A stretch of DNA of 64,000 bases from Sphingobacterium micropteri (GTDB lineage Bacteria; Bacteroidota; Bacteroidia; Sphingobacteriales; Sphingobacteriaceae): NCBI RefSeq assembly GCF_014692515.1, contig NZ_JACOIK010000008.1, positions 62,001 to 126,000 on the forward strand. The letters are read 5' to 3'. The translations under genes were made by a program, and so were the position numbers. The notes beneath the pieces were generated by a model. That model was given only the letters and a program-made list of their open reading frames with translations. It did not search any database and was not told where the DNA came from. Positions 35,697 through 45,978 of the stretch are shown one piece after another. Every line of letters begins with the position of its first letter. Position 1 is the first letter of the stretch.

Positions 35697-35747
35697 CTGA
35701 CAGGGTGTCGGTTTTCTGTGTGTTGGCAATATTATTGAGTGCCAACA
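35697..35747 (+). promoter_or_regulatory. Stress-type promoter region of grpE-dnaJ with -24/-12-like element
   Basis: CTGACAGGGTGTC (35697-35709) is followed, after 14 bases, by TGGCAATATTATTGAG (35724-35739), which has the spacing of a sigma-54 -24/-12 element (TGGCAC-N5-TTGCW) but GA in place of the -12 GC. The grpE ATG is 40 bases further on. The same layout lies upstream of htpG. Two more YGACA copies occur at 35648 and 35667, and AAACCGACA (35663-35671) is complementary to TGTCGGTTT (35706-35714). A perfect dyad, TGTTGGCA (35721-35728) and TGCCAACA (35740-35747), overlaps the core. The sigma factor is not proven. Confidence 0.6.
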
Positions 35748-35778
35748 AAAGGATATTAATGTAGGCTATAATATAGAT

Positions 35779-36321
35779 ATGATGAACGAACAGGAAAACA
35801 ATATTCAAGACGAAAATTTAGCGTCTGCTGACCCCATTTCGGAAGAAAATACCGTCCAATCTGAAGAGAAAACGGAAGAACGTTTACAACAAGAATTAGC
35901 GACTGCGAACGATAAATACACACGTCTGTTTGCTGAATTCGACAATTATAAAAAAAGAACGTCTAAAGAACGTGTAGAGCTTATACAATCGGCCAGTAAA
36001 GACGTTTTAGCTAAGCTTTTACCTATTCTAGACGATTTCGACCGCGCGCTGACAGCTATGCAAACGGCCCACGATATAGCGGCAGTAAAAGAAGGTATTG
36101 ATCTCGTAAACCAGAAGTTTAGAAAAACACTGGAAAATGAGGGTTTAAAAGAGATGGAAAATCTTATCGGCCAACCTTTTGATGCGGAATATCAAGAAGC
36201 CATTACGGCCATCCCTGCTCCCTCAGAAGAATTAAAAAATAAAGTTATAGATGTAGTGGAAAAAGGTTACTTTCTCAATGATAAAGTAATCCGTTTCGCA
36301 AAGGTGGTAATAGGTCAATAA
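35779..36321 (+). CDS. grpE: Nucleotide exchange factor GrpE
   Basis: The 180-residue protein has an acidic N-terminus, a long coiled coil ([20 protein letters not shown], then [20 protein letters not shown]), and the C-terminal beta domain with [18 protein letters not shown] and the signature segment [15 protein letters not shown] to [17 protein letters not shown] (shortened). It releases ADP from DnaK. The first of two adjacent ATGs at 35779 and 35782 is used here. dnaJ starts four bases after the stop. dnaK is not in the window. Transcription probably starts from the stress-type promoter upstream. Confidence 0.95.
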   Translation: MMNEQENNIQDENLASADPISEENTVQSEEKTEERLQQELATANDKYTRLFAEFDNYKKRTSKERVELIQSASKDVLAKLLPILDDFDRALTAMQTAHDIAAVKEGIDLVNQKFRKTLENEGLKEMENLIGQPFDAEYQEAITAIPAPSEELKNKVIDVVEKGYFLNDKVIRFAKVVIGQ

Positions 36322-36325
36322 GAAG

Positions 36326-37474
36326 ATGGCTAAGAGAGATTATTACGATATATTAGGTGTTTCAAAATCTGCAGAAGCGTCCGAAATTAAGTCTGCATAT
36401 CGCAAATTGGCGATAAAATATCACCCAGATAAAAACCCAGACGACAAAGAAGCAGAAGAGAAATTCAAAGAAGCTGCGGAAGCCTATGAAATATTAAGCA
36501 ATCCGGAGAAGCGGCAACGGTATGATCAGTTTGGTCATGCGGGGAATTCAGCTTCTGGCTTTGGTGGCGGGGGCATGAACATGGAAGATATATTCAGTCA
36601 GTTTGGCGATATCTTCGGTGGTGGACATCCCTTCGAGAGTTTCTTCGGTGGCGGAAGCCGCAGCGGAGGAGGCAGACGTGTACAACGCGGCACCAATCTT
36701 CGCATTAAAGTAAAGCTGACATTAGAAGAGATTGCCAAAGGTGTAGAAAAGAAAGTTAAAGTAAACAAGCAGGTACAATGTCATACCTGTGGCGGTACTG
36801 GAGCAAAAGACAAGTCATCCTATCATACCTGTAAAACCTGTGGTGGAGCGGGATCCGTCCGACGTGTAACGAATACCATTCTAGGGCAAATGCAAACAAC
36901 AAGCACCTGTCCTACTTGTAATGGTGAAGGGGTTGAAATTACATCCAAATGTACCACTTGTCGTGGCGAGGGCTTAGAAAGAGGCGAAGAAACAATCGCG
37001 ATCAACATCCCTGCTGGTGTAAGTGAGGGTATGCAATTGTCTATGAGCGGAAAAGGAAACGCCGCACCAAGAGGTGGTATTCCGGGAGATTTGATCATCC
37101 TTATCGAAGAGATACCGCACGAGACATTGAAACGCGACGGTATTAACGTGATTTACGATTTGTATATCAATTTTGCCGATGCAGCATTGGGTACCAGTGT
37201 CGAAATTCCAACGATTGACGGAAAAGCAAAAATCAAGATTGACCCGGGAACACAAGGGGGCAAAATTCTACGCCTAAAAGGTAAAGGGGTGCCAGAAGTC
37301 AACTCTTACCACAAAGGAGATCAACTGGTATACGTTAATGTATGGACGCCTAAAGCGGTTTCTCCAGAGGAGCGCTCTGTACTGGAAAAATTGAAAGCTT
37401 CGGCAAACTTTAAACCTCAGCCAGGTAAAAGTGAAAAATCATTTTTCGAACGAATCAAAGAATATTTTGAATAA
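36326..37474 (+). CDS. dnaJ: Molecular chaperone DnaJ
   Basis: The 382-residue protein has the J domain with the HPD motif ([19 protein letters not shown]), a Gly/Phe-rich linker ([20 protein letters not shown]), four CxxCxGxG zinc-finger repeats ([32 protein letters not shown]) near residues 152-218, and the C-terminal substrate-binding domain. It is a full-length type I DnaJ that delivers substrates to DnaK. It forms a two-gene operon with grpE, ended by a strong terminator at 37498. Confidence 0.97.
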   Translation: MAKRDYYDILGVSKSAEASEIKSAYRKLAIKYHPDKNPDDKEAEEKFKEAAEAYEILSNPEKRQRYDQFGHAGNSASGFGGGGMNMEDIFSQFGDIFGGGHPFESFFGGGSRSGGGRRVQRGTNLRIKVKLTLEEIAKGVEKKVKVNKQVQCHTCGGTGAKDKSSYHTCKTCGGAGSVRRVTNTILGQMQTTSTCPTCNGEGVEITSKCTTCRGEGLERGEETIAINIPAGVSEGMQLSMSGKGNAAPRGGIPGDLIILIEEIPHETLKRDGINVIYDLYINFADAALGTSVEIPTIDGKAKIKIDPGTQGGKILRLKGKGVPEVNSYHKGDQLVYVNVWTPKAVSPEERSVLEKLKASANFKPQPGKSEKSFFERIKEYFE

Positions 37475-37497
37475 ATAAATTTTCTTTTTTTATGTAG

Positions 37498-37524
37498 AAC
37501 CTCGGCGGAATTCCGAGGTTTTTC
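37498..37524 (+). terminator. Terminator of the grpE-dnaJ operon
   Basis: AACCTCGG (37498-37505) pairs with CCGAGGTT (37513-37520) around a seven-base loop, followed by a short U-run, 24 bases after the dnaJ stop. Confidence 0.8.
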
Positions 37525-37598
37525 TGTTTATATAATAGGTGTTTGTTGCAAACTGGAACAAAAACGTATGTGGATTGTTCAACTATAAAGTATTATAT

Positions 37599-38342
37599 AT
37601 GATAACAACCCAGGAACAGAAACAAGCTTCGGAAGCATTCTATCGAGATGCCCTCCAATTACTGCGCGACAGCGAATGCCAATTTATGTTGGGCGGAGCT
37701 TTTGCTATGTTCCACTATACGGGTATATTCCGCGATACAAAAGATTTAGATATCTTTTGTAAGAGTAGCGAATACCCTAAAATATTGAAATATTTCGCCG
37801 CGCAAGGTTACGAGACCCAATTAACCGATGCCCGTTGGCTCGCAAAAGTTTTTCATGGTGAATATTTCATCGACATCATTTTTGATACAGTCAGTAATAT
37901 TTGCACCGTAGATGATTCCTGGCATGAAAGAGCATCTGCAGGTACATTTGCGGATGTACCTGTACAATTTATACCGGTAGAAGAGCTGATTTGGTGTAAA
38001 ATATACGTACAGAATCGGGAACGGAATGACAGCGCAGATATCAACCACATTCTTTTAAAATATGGCAAAAACGTAGATTGGGAATTGTTATTACAACGCT
38101 TGAGTCCGCACTGGCACTTATTATTAGCGCAGCTTCTGATTTTTCAGTTCGTATATCCCGCCGATTATCGCGACATCATCCCCAAATGGCTTTTCGACGA
38201 GCTTATGGCCCGCGCAGCTGAACAATATGATCTTCCACCTCCATTAGAAAAGGTATGCCGGGGTCCGTTAATTGATCAGACTCAATATCAAGTAGATATT
38301 AAGGAATGGGATTATAAATCTTGTACAATAACAACAATTTAA
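37599..38342 (+). CDS. Nucleotidyltransferase family protein
   Basis: From the ATG at 37599 the protein has 247 residues and begins MITTQEQKQASEAFYRDALQ; an upstream start would add 20 residues without conservation. FMLGGAFAMFHYTGIFRDTK is followed by DLDIF, giving the GG...DxD pattern of pol-beta-type (MNT/AbiEii-like) nucleotidyltransferases near residues 36-56. The rest is helical with a KNRERNDSADINHI-like segment (QNRERNDSADINHIL). It probably transfers a nucleotide to a small molecule, RNA or protein. The metallophosphoesterase gene starts four bases after the stop, so the pair is likely co-translated. The substrate is unknown. Confidence 0.8.
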   Translation: MITTQEQKQASEAFYRDALQLLRDSECQFMLGGAFAMFHYTGIFRDTKDLDIFCKSSEYPKILKYFAAQGYETQLTDARWLAKVFHGEYFIDIIFDTVSNICTVDDSWHERASAGTFADVPVQFIPVEELIWCKIYVQNRERNDSADINHILLKYGKNVDWELLLQRLSPHWHLLLAQLLIFQFVYPADYRDIIPKWLFDELMARAAEQYDLPPPLEKVCRGPLIDQTQYQVDIKEWDYKSCTITTI

Positions 38343-38346
38343 TAAC

Positions 38347-39081
38347 ATGCGTGAGAAAAAAACAAAAATTGCCGCCATGGCCGACATTCATACCAAAATA
38401 ACCGACCATGGCAGTTTGCGATCAACCTTTGAACAAGCATCCGAAGAAGCAGATGTTTTACTTATTTGTGGTGACCTTACAGATACCGGCGATGAGGACG
38501 AAGCAAAGATTCTCGGCGAGCAATTGGATATCTTAAAAATTCCCGTAATAGGTGTTTTAGGAAACCATGATTATGAAAAGGGAAGGCAAAAAATTATCAA
38601 ACAAATTCTCGCGGAACATAATATGATTATTTTAGATGGCGAATCGACGGTTGTCGAGAACGTGGGTTTTGCGGGCGTAAAAGGATTTGGTGGAGGATTT
38701 GACCAATACATGCTTTCGATATTTGGAGAAGATATGATGAAACAATATGTACACGAGGTCGTCAATGAATCGCTGCAATTAGATCGCGCACTTACGCGGT
38801 TGGAACAAGAACATCCTGAGTTGCCCAAGGTTGCTATTTTACATTATGCTCCGATTAAAGAAACGATTGAAGGTGAACCAGAGCAGCTATTTCCTTTTTT
38901 AGGATCCACCCATCTTGTCGAGCCTCTTATTCGACGTCAAGTTTCTGCAGCTTTTCATGGACACGCCCATTCAGGCAAATTATACGGATCTACAGCAACA
39001 CAGATACCTGTATATAATGTGGCCCTCCCCGTATTAAGAAAAGAGCATGCCAACACTTCTTATTTGCTTGTCGAGGTGTAG
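38347..39081 (+). CDS. Metallophosphoesterase family protein
   Basis: The 244-residue protein has the calcineurin-like phosphoesterase motifs in order: MADIHTKITDHG (DxH), LLICGDLTDTGDEDE (GDxxD), GVLGNHDYEKG (GNHD), ILHYAPIKET (H) and AAFHGHAHSGKLYG (GHxH). It should be a binuclear metal hydrolase acting on a phosphomonoester or diester in the cytoplasm; no signal peptide is present. It is the second gene of a two-gene unit with the nucleotidyltransferase, four bases apart. The pair could add and remove the same group, but this is inference. Confidence 0.9.
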   Translation: MREKKTKIAAMADIHTKITDHGSLRSTFEQASEEADVLLICGDLTDTGDEDEAKILGEQLDILKIPVIGVLGNHDYEKGRQKIIKQILAEHNMIILDGESTVVENVGFAGVKGFGGGFDQYMLSIFGEDMMKQYVHEVVNESLQLDRALTRLEQEHPELPKVAILHYAPIKETIEGEPEQLFPFLGSTHLVEPLIRRQVSAAFHGHAHSGKLYGSTATQIPVYNVALPVLRKEHANTSYLLVEV

Positions 39082-39262
39082 TTGTTCAAACACAATTCCT
39101 GCCATTCTTGCACTGCCAATCTAACCTACTTCCTGCCAAAATATCTGCCAAGCGCTATTTAGATAAAATATAAAACATTTTATTAGCCTTATTTTAATAT
39201 TTAATTAAAATTAACTTCATCAAAACCAACTGGTTGCACAAACAAACAATTTGGTGACATTC

Positions 39263-39283
39263 GCTATGCCCGGCTGGCATAGC
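39263..39283. other. Stem-loop upstream of an outer-membrane barrel gene
   Basis: GCTATGCC (39263-39270) and GGCATAGC (39276-39283) form a perfect 8-base stem with loop CGGCT, with no U-run after it. It lies in a 268-base non-coding stretch (39082-39349) between the phosphoesterase and the barrel gene; nothing else was recognised in it. TGGCATAGCTATTGAA (39275-39290) overlaps the right arm and looks like the -24/-12-like element of grpE and htpG, but the CTGnCA-N3-TGTC block is absent at the matching position. Confidence 0.5.
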
Positions 39284-39349
39284 TATTGAACAAACTGAAT
39301 TAAATTGATAAAAAGTCAAACAAAAAGAACAAATTAAATTTCAAGTAAC

Positions 39350-39949
39350 ATGAAAAAATTTTATTTAACATTAGCAGCTGTAGCGGCGTTAACATTTGCT
39401 TCACAAGCACAAACTGAAAAAGGTAAATTTATTGTTGGAGGAGGGTTAGGATTTGATATCGAGAAAGTTAAAGACACTGATGTGAAGTCTAATTCGTTTA
39501 ATATTATGCCATCTGCTGGTTATTTTGTATCTGACAATATTGCCGTTGGTCTTAGTCTAGGGTACCAATGGAACAAAAATGAGTACGATGTAGCAGCAAA
39601 CGTAACTGAACGTACAAATAGCGCTTTTGCTGTTGCTCCTTTTGGTAGATGGTACTCTGCGAATGGACCGGTAAGATTCTTCGGACAACTTTCCGTACCG
39701 ATGTCTTGGGGAAATCAAAAGGTAAATGATGAAAAAACAGCTGAAATCGCAAATTACGGGGTAGAATTAGCACCTGGTATCGCGTATTTCCCGACATCAA
39801 AAATTGGTCTGGAATTTAAAGTAAGAGGTTTGTATTTTAATTCGCAATCAAATGACCCTGTAGGTGATACACCTAAAACAACTGTAAATTCCTTTGGTTT
39901 GAATGCTAATTCATTAGCTCCTACAGTAGGTGTTCAGTTCTATTTTTAA
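39350..39949 (+). CDS. Outer-membrane beta-barrel protein
   Basis: The 199-residue protein has a clear signal peptide (MKKFYLTLAAVAALTFASQAQ, cleavage after about residue 20). The mature part shows alternating strands typical of small outer-membrane barrels: GKFIVGGGLGFDIEKV, MPSAGYFVSDNIAVGLSLGY, FAVAPFGRWYSA, GVELAPGIAYFPT, and PTVGVQFYF with a terminal Phe. It is probably an eight-stranded barrel of the OmpA/PorT-like type. It has its own leader with a stem-loop and is ended by a bidirectional terminator. Its function is unknown. Confidence 0.85.
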   Translation: MKKFYLTLAAVAALTFASQAQTEKGKFIVGGGLGFDIEKVKDTDVKSNSFNIMPSAGYFVSDNIAVGLSLGYQWNKNEYDVAANVTERTNSAFAVAPFGRWYSANGPVRFFGQLSVPMSWGNQKVNDEKTAEIANYGVELAPGIAYFPTSKIGLEFKVRGLYFNSQSNDPVGDTPKTTVNSFGLNANSLAPTVGVQFYF

Positions 39950-39981
39950 CACAAATCATTAATACTACAATCACATCATTG

Positions 39982-40011
39982 AAAAAGCCGGTTATATGAA
40001 CCGGCTTTTTT
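39982..40011. terminator. Bidirectional terminator between the OM barrel gene and icd
   Basis: AAAAAGCCGGTT (39982-39993) and AACCGGCTTTTT (39999-40010) form a perfect 12-base stem with a five-base loop, with a U-run in both directions. It ends the rightward barrel gene and the leftward icd gene. Confidence 0.85.
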
Positions 40012-40037
40012 GTTGTTATATATTTTAATATGACGTG

Positions 40038-42326
<2,289 letters not shown>

Positions 42327-42466
42327 CTAAACACATTTCTTTGAAAGCATATGATCATGAATAATCCATTGTAATATATGCATGAATTACGCATGAATAT
42401 TTTTTTTCATTTGTATTCGTGAATGCAGCGCATTTTATTTAGGTTTAGCAACAAATTATATATTCT

Positions 42467-43405
42467 ATGCTAGACATCCGTCACATCGTTAAGCAGTATA
42501 GCCATCACCGTGCCTTGGATGATGTATCCTTACATGTACCGAAAGGGAGTATCTTTGGTCTTTTGGGACCTAATGGTGCTGGAAAGACCTCTCTTATCCG
42601 TATTATCAACCAGATTACCGCTCCTGATAGTGGTGAAATCTATTTTGATGGTGAGCTTCTTCAACCCAAGCATATCGAACGTATAGGTTATCTGCCGGAA
42701 GAACGTGGGTTATATAAAAAGATGAAAATCGGCGAACAGATGCTTTATCTGGCACAACTTAAAGGGCTGTCTAAGAGCGATGCTGTGCAACGCATCCGGA
42801 CGTGGTTTGAAAAATTGCAGATTGAAAGCTGGTGGGACAAAAAAGTGGAGGACCTCAGTAAGGGTATGCAACAAAAAGTGCAATTTGTGGCAACGGTCGT
42901 ACATGAACCGGATCTCATTATCCTCGATGAACCTTTTTCCGGTTTTGATCCTGTCAATGCGCAAGTGATACAAGAAGAAATCCTGGAACTGAACAAAAAA
43001 GGAGCTACCATTATCTATTCTACACATCGGATGGAATCGGTCGAAGAACTTTGTGACTACATCGCACTGATCAATAAATCGAAAAAAGTGTTGGATGGCC
43101 CAGTCCGCGAAATAAAACGTTCTTACCAAAACCAGCAATATGTCATTGAATTTAAAGAACAAGAAGGTATCGTTCCAAGCTTTATAGATACGCCTTTATT
43201 CGAGGTGATAGCGGAGAAAAATGCAATCGATAACCATGAAGTTACTATTCGCTTACAACATGACAATTCCCTGAATGACATATTACTATACCTTATTCCT
43301 CAAGTTCAAATACACCAAGTAAGGGAAGTTATTCCATCCATGCACGATATTTTTATTGCCAACGTTACCGATCCTTCCACCAATAAACCTACCCATCATG
43401 CGTAA
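42467..43405 (+). CDS. ABC exporter ATP-binding protein (NatA-like)
   Basis: The 312-residue protein has Walker A GLLGPNGAGKTSLIRII, signature LSKGMQQKVQFVATVV, Walker B LIILDEPFSGFDPVNAQ and the switch His in STHRMESVEE, followed by a C-terminal DUF4162-type domain (residues about 225-305). This layout is typical of NatA/CcmA-like ATPases of ABC-2 exporters. It pairs with the permease gene, whose ATG lies 8 bases before this stop. The substrate may be sodium or a lipid/drug; the sequence does not decide. Confidence 0.92.
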   Translation: MLDIRHIVKQYSHHRALDDVSLHVPKGSIFGLLGPNGAGKTSLIRIINQITAPDSGEIYFDGELLQPKHIERIGYLPEERGLYKKMKIGEQMLYLAQLKGLSKSDAVQRIRTWFEKLQIESWWDKKVEDLSKGMQQKVQFVATVVHEPDLIILDEPFSGFDPVNAQVIQEEILELNKKGATIIYSTHRMESVEELCDYIALINKSKKVLDGPVREIKRSYQNQQYVIEFKEQEGIVPSFIDTPLFEVIAEKNAIDNHEVTIRLQHDNSLNDILLYLIPQVQIHQVREVIPSMHDIFIANVTDPSTNKPTHHA

Positions 43406-44717
43406 GATATTATTAATCATCAACCGAGAATATATAAGTCGTGTAAAGAAAAAGTCTTTTCTACTCGTGACTTTTCTTGTCCCGATGCTTTTTATCGGTA
43501 TGTATGCGGCTATATTTTTTCTGACCAAACAAAGCTATGAAGACACACATGCAGTTGTTCATGTCGTTGATGAAGAAGGATCTATATCCAGTCAGCTAAA
43601 GAACAACAAGAATATTACCTACTCGCTTTCAAATACAGACCTCCAGGAGCAAATCAGTAATTTAAAGAACGGCGCAAAGAATACAAACCTACTGATCATA
43701 CCGGCTGATTTTTATACATCCAGAAAAATTGAACTGCTATCCTCCGGAAAACCCAATATAAGTACACAAAACGAAGTTAAGTCGCAGCTAAGGGAAATTA
43801 TCCGTAACGAGCAGTATCGTAAAATGGGATTGAATATCGATAGTATCCGTAACATCAACGATAGTATCCATATTGCTGCAAAGGAGGTTACCGAAACCGG
43901 TGATGCCAAAGACAGCCACACGGAAGTTGCTATGGGTATAGCCATGGGGTTGTGTTTTCTGATTTATATATCGCTTGTACTGTTTGGCACACAAGTTATG
44001 CGGGGTGTCATAGAAGAAAAAACCAATCGCATTGTGGAAGTTGTCATTTCTTCGGTGAAACCATTTCAGCTAATGATGGGAAAAATTATTGGAATTGGTA
44101 TGGTCGGCATCACCCAATTTGTGCTTTGGATTATTCTCTCCTTAACGTTGATGACGGTATTTTCTACCACTTTATTTGGTAATAAAGAGATGGCGCAACA
44201 GGCTATGGGACGTAGTATGACGGAAGTACCGGGAGAACACGTTAACACGGGAAATACAGACTTGGATTGGACGGCAGCGCTCGACTCGGTAAATTTCACC
44301 GAACTTACGATCTGCTTCTTTGTTTTCTTTCTTGGCGGATATCTCCTATATAGCGCTTTGTTCGCTGCCGTAGGCTCTGCCGTAGACAATGAAACGGAAG
44401 CAGGACAATTTACAATGCCGATAACCATGCCGCTATTGATACCCTATGTCTTATCATTTGGCGTTTTGATTAACGATCCGCATGGAAGCATCGCTACCTG
44501 GCTAAGTATTATTCCGTTTACATCGCCCGTGGCGATGTTGGTTCGTATTCCTTTTGGCGTACCTACCTGGCAGATTGTGCTATCGGCCTTTTTACTCATT
44601 GGCGGATTTATCGTGACAACTTGGTTTGCCTCGCGTATTTACCGGGTGGGTATCTTGATGTATGGAAAAAAAGCGAGTCTGAAAGAGCTTCTGAAATGGT
44701 TCAATTATAGGAATTAG
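43398..44717 (+). CDS. ABC-2 type exporter permease (NatB-like)
   Basis: From the ATG at 43398 the protein has 439 residues; a GTG upstream would extend it into the ATPase gene. It starts MRKILLIINREYISRVKKKS, has a first membrane helix (FLLVTFLVPMLFIGMYAAIF), a large extracytoplasmic domain (about residues 50-170), then a cluster of helices with the permease segment GVIEEKTNRIVEVVISSVKP. This matches the ABC2_membrane_3 family that pairs with NatA. It overlaps the ATPase gene by 8 bases and is followed by a small membrane protein gene. Confidence 0.9.
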   Translation: MRKILLIINREYISRVKKKSFLLVTFLVPMLFIGMYAAIFFLTKQSYEDTHAVVHVVDEEGSISSQLKNNKNITYSLSNTDLQEQISNLKNGAKNTNLLIIPADFYTSRKIELLSSGKPNISTQNEVKSQLREIIRNEQYRKMGLNIDSIRNINDSIHIAAKEVTETGDAKDSHTEVAMGIAMGLCFLIYISLVLFGTQVMRGVIEEKTNRIVEVVISSVKPFQLMMGKIIGIGMVGITQFVLWIILSLTLMTVFSTTLFGNKEMAQQAMGRSMTEVPGEHVNTGNTDLDWTAALDSVNFTELTICFFVFFLGGYLLYSALFAAVGSAVDNETEAGQFTMPITMPLLIPYVLSFGVLINDPHGSIATWLSIIPFTSPVAMLVRIPFGVPTWQIVLSAFLLIGGFIVTTWFASRIYRVGILMYGKKASLKELLKWFNYRN

Positions 44718-44741
44718 GCGTATTAAAAACTACATAATTAT

Positions 44742-45149
44742 ATGACAACATCTCAAAACACAGAAAAGAAAAAGTCGGGAGTTTTCGGAAAAATCCTGGC
44801 TTGGCTGCTTATCATCGTATTTCTTGCAGTAGGTGGCTTCGTTTATTATAAATACTATTTTGTATTTGGGGAGGGTGTGAAATCGGGTTACCTCAATTTT
44901 GCGGTTAAAAAAGGCAACCTTTTTAAAACGTATGAAGGGAAATTGATTCAAGAAGGATTACGGACGCAAACCGGCAGCGGTGTATCGAGCAATGAGTTTG
45001 AATTTTCGGTGGAAAATGATTCGATCTTTAGGATACTGGAATTAAATAGCGGCAAATATTTTGACCTGCACTACAAGGAATATCATGGTGTTCTGCCTTG
45101 GCGTGGTAACACGCGGTATATCGTAGACGAGGTCATTAATATGAAGTAA
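44742..45149 (+). CDS. Hypothetical protein with one N-terminal membrane helix
   Basis: The 135-residue protein has a short charged N-terminus (TSQNTEKKKSG), one membrane helix (ILAWLLIIVFLAVGGFVYYK, about residues 18-37) and a small extracytoplasmic beta-rich domain (EFEFSVENDSIFRILELNSG). Similar Bacteroidota proteins are often labelled 6-phosphogluconate dehydrogenase in databases, but nothing in this sequence supports such an enzyme. It follows the permease gene by 24 bases and may belong to the same operon. Function unknown. Confidence 0.8.
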   Translation: MTTSQNTEKKKSGVFGKILAWLLIIVFLAVGGFVYYKYYFVFGEGVKSGYLNFAVKKGNLFKTYEGKLIQEGLRTQTGSGVSSNEFEFSVENDSIFRILELNSGKYFDLHYKEYHGVLPWRGNTRYIVDEVINMK

Positions 45150-45233
45150 TTCCTGTCTATTTTTGATTAATAAAAATTATCTCATTATAAATGAACTTAT
45201 TCGCCTTACGCCTATGTTTTTTGTTTAAAAATA

Positions 45234-45265
45234 TTTGGAGTATATAGGGAATTGTCCTACTTTTG
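45234..45265 (+). promoter_or_regulatory. Promoter of tRNA-His
   Basis: TTTG (45234-45237) and TACTTTTG (45258-45265, a full TAnnTTTG match) are 20 bases apart and end 15 bases before the tRNA. This is a good fit to the Bacteroidota -33/-7 promoter. Confidence 0.7.
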
Positions 45266-45280
45266 TGTCATCAAAATCAC

Positions 45281-45355
45281 GGTGGGTATAGCTCAGTTGG
45301 TTAGAGCACTAGATTGTGGTTCTAGGGGTCGTGGGTTCGAGCCCCATTACTCACC
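45281..45355 (+). tRNA. tRNA-His (anticodon GTG)
   Basis: The sequence folds as a cloverleaf: acceptor GTGGGTA (45282-45288) with TACTCAC (45348-45354, one G-T pair), D stem GCTC/GAGC, anticodon stem CTAGA/TCTAG with loop TTGTGGT (anticodon GTG), and a TTCGA-containing T loop. An extra G at 45281 faces C73 at 45355, the G-1:C73 pair that marks tRNA-His and is encoded here. CCA is not encoded. A promoter lies upstream and a terminator follows at once. Confidence 0.95.
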
Positions 45356-45356
45356 C

Positions 45357-45388
45357 GAAAGCTTCTCTGAAAAGAGAGGCTTTTTTTG
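45357..45388 (+). terminator. Terminator of tRNA-His
   Basis: AAAGCTTCTCT and AGAGAGGCTTT form an 11-base stem with one G-U pair around a four-base loop, followed by a run of T, starting directly after the tRNA 3' end. Confidence 0.85.
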
Positions 45389-45492
45389 TTTTTAGTGGCT
45401 TTGCGAAACTCATGCTCAGCAGCACCTTCTCGTGTGCTTTTTTAGAAAATTTGCACTGTTTTTATTATCTTAGTGGTAAACCGATAATAAGC

Positions 45493-45744
45493 ATGTTTAA
45501 AACCAGTTTCGTACAATTTTCAGATAATCATGTTATATATAACAACAAGCGCTTTGATGGCTATTTAGCCTTTCTTCCGGAACATGTTTATACGGGGTCC
45601 GACCATGCCATTGCTAAAACCCCGTCTGCAAAAGTTGAAAGGATGATCAGCAGCCCACAGCTAAAGCACCGCGCGTTACAAAGAAAGGAGAGGCATAATT
45701 TAATCGACATCTTAAGCTTATTGGTTAATATTTCGTTATGTTAA
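45493..45744 (+). CDS. Small hypothetical protein
   Basis: The 83-residue protein starts MFKTSFVQFSDNHVIYNNKR. A longer frame runs back through the tRNA and its terminator, so the internal ATG at 45493 is taken as the start. No signal peptide, membrane helix or known domain is seen; the middle is rich in Lys, Arg and Gln (SSPQLKHRALQRKERHNLID). I do not recognise a family. It stands alone between tRNA-His and the fructan locus. Whether it is expressed is uncertain. Confidence 0.45.
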   Translation: MFKTSFVQFSDNHVIYNNKRFDGYLAFLPEHVYTGSDHAIAKTPSAKVERMISSPQLKHRALQRKERHNLIDILSLLVNISLC

Positions 45745-45918
45745 ATTGCTAGTTAACAGTCAAATATAATCAATTCAATCGAACATGAATACAGTTGTAT
45801 AAACATAACCCAACAATACATTTAAAATCAGTAAGATAATTTATAAATTATTATGAAAGTTGCAAGGAATACTATTCGGTAGAAAATGATGATAATCAAT
45901 TGTCTAACCCAGACATGC

Positions 45919-45958
45919 AAAAGCCGAGATGCTTTTATATAAAACACCTCGACTTTTT
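45919..45958. terminator. Convergent terminator between the small gene and the fructan locus
   Basis: AAAAGCCGAG (45919-45928) and CTCGACTTTTT (45948-45958) form an imperfect stem with runs of A and T on both sides, suited to ending both the rightward small gene and the leftward GH32 gene. The rest of 45745-45978 is AT rich with no recognised feature. Confidence 0.6.
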
Positions 45959-45978
45959 ATTATATAGCTTCCGGCAAT

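Noticed and set aside
35721..35747. CIRCE element (HrcA operator)
   Set aside because: The dyad has the right total length, but the arms are TGTTGGCA/TGCCAACA and do not match TTAGCACTC-N9-GAGTGCTAA.
45316..45492. Upstream extension of the small gene at 45493
   Set aside because: The extension runs through tRNA-His and its terminator, so it cannot be part of a normal coding sequence.
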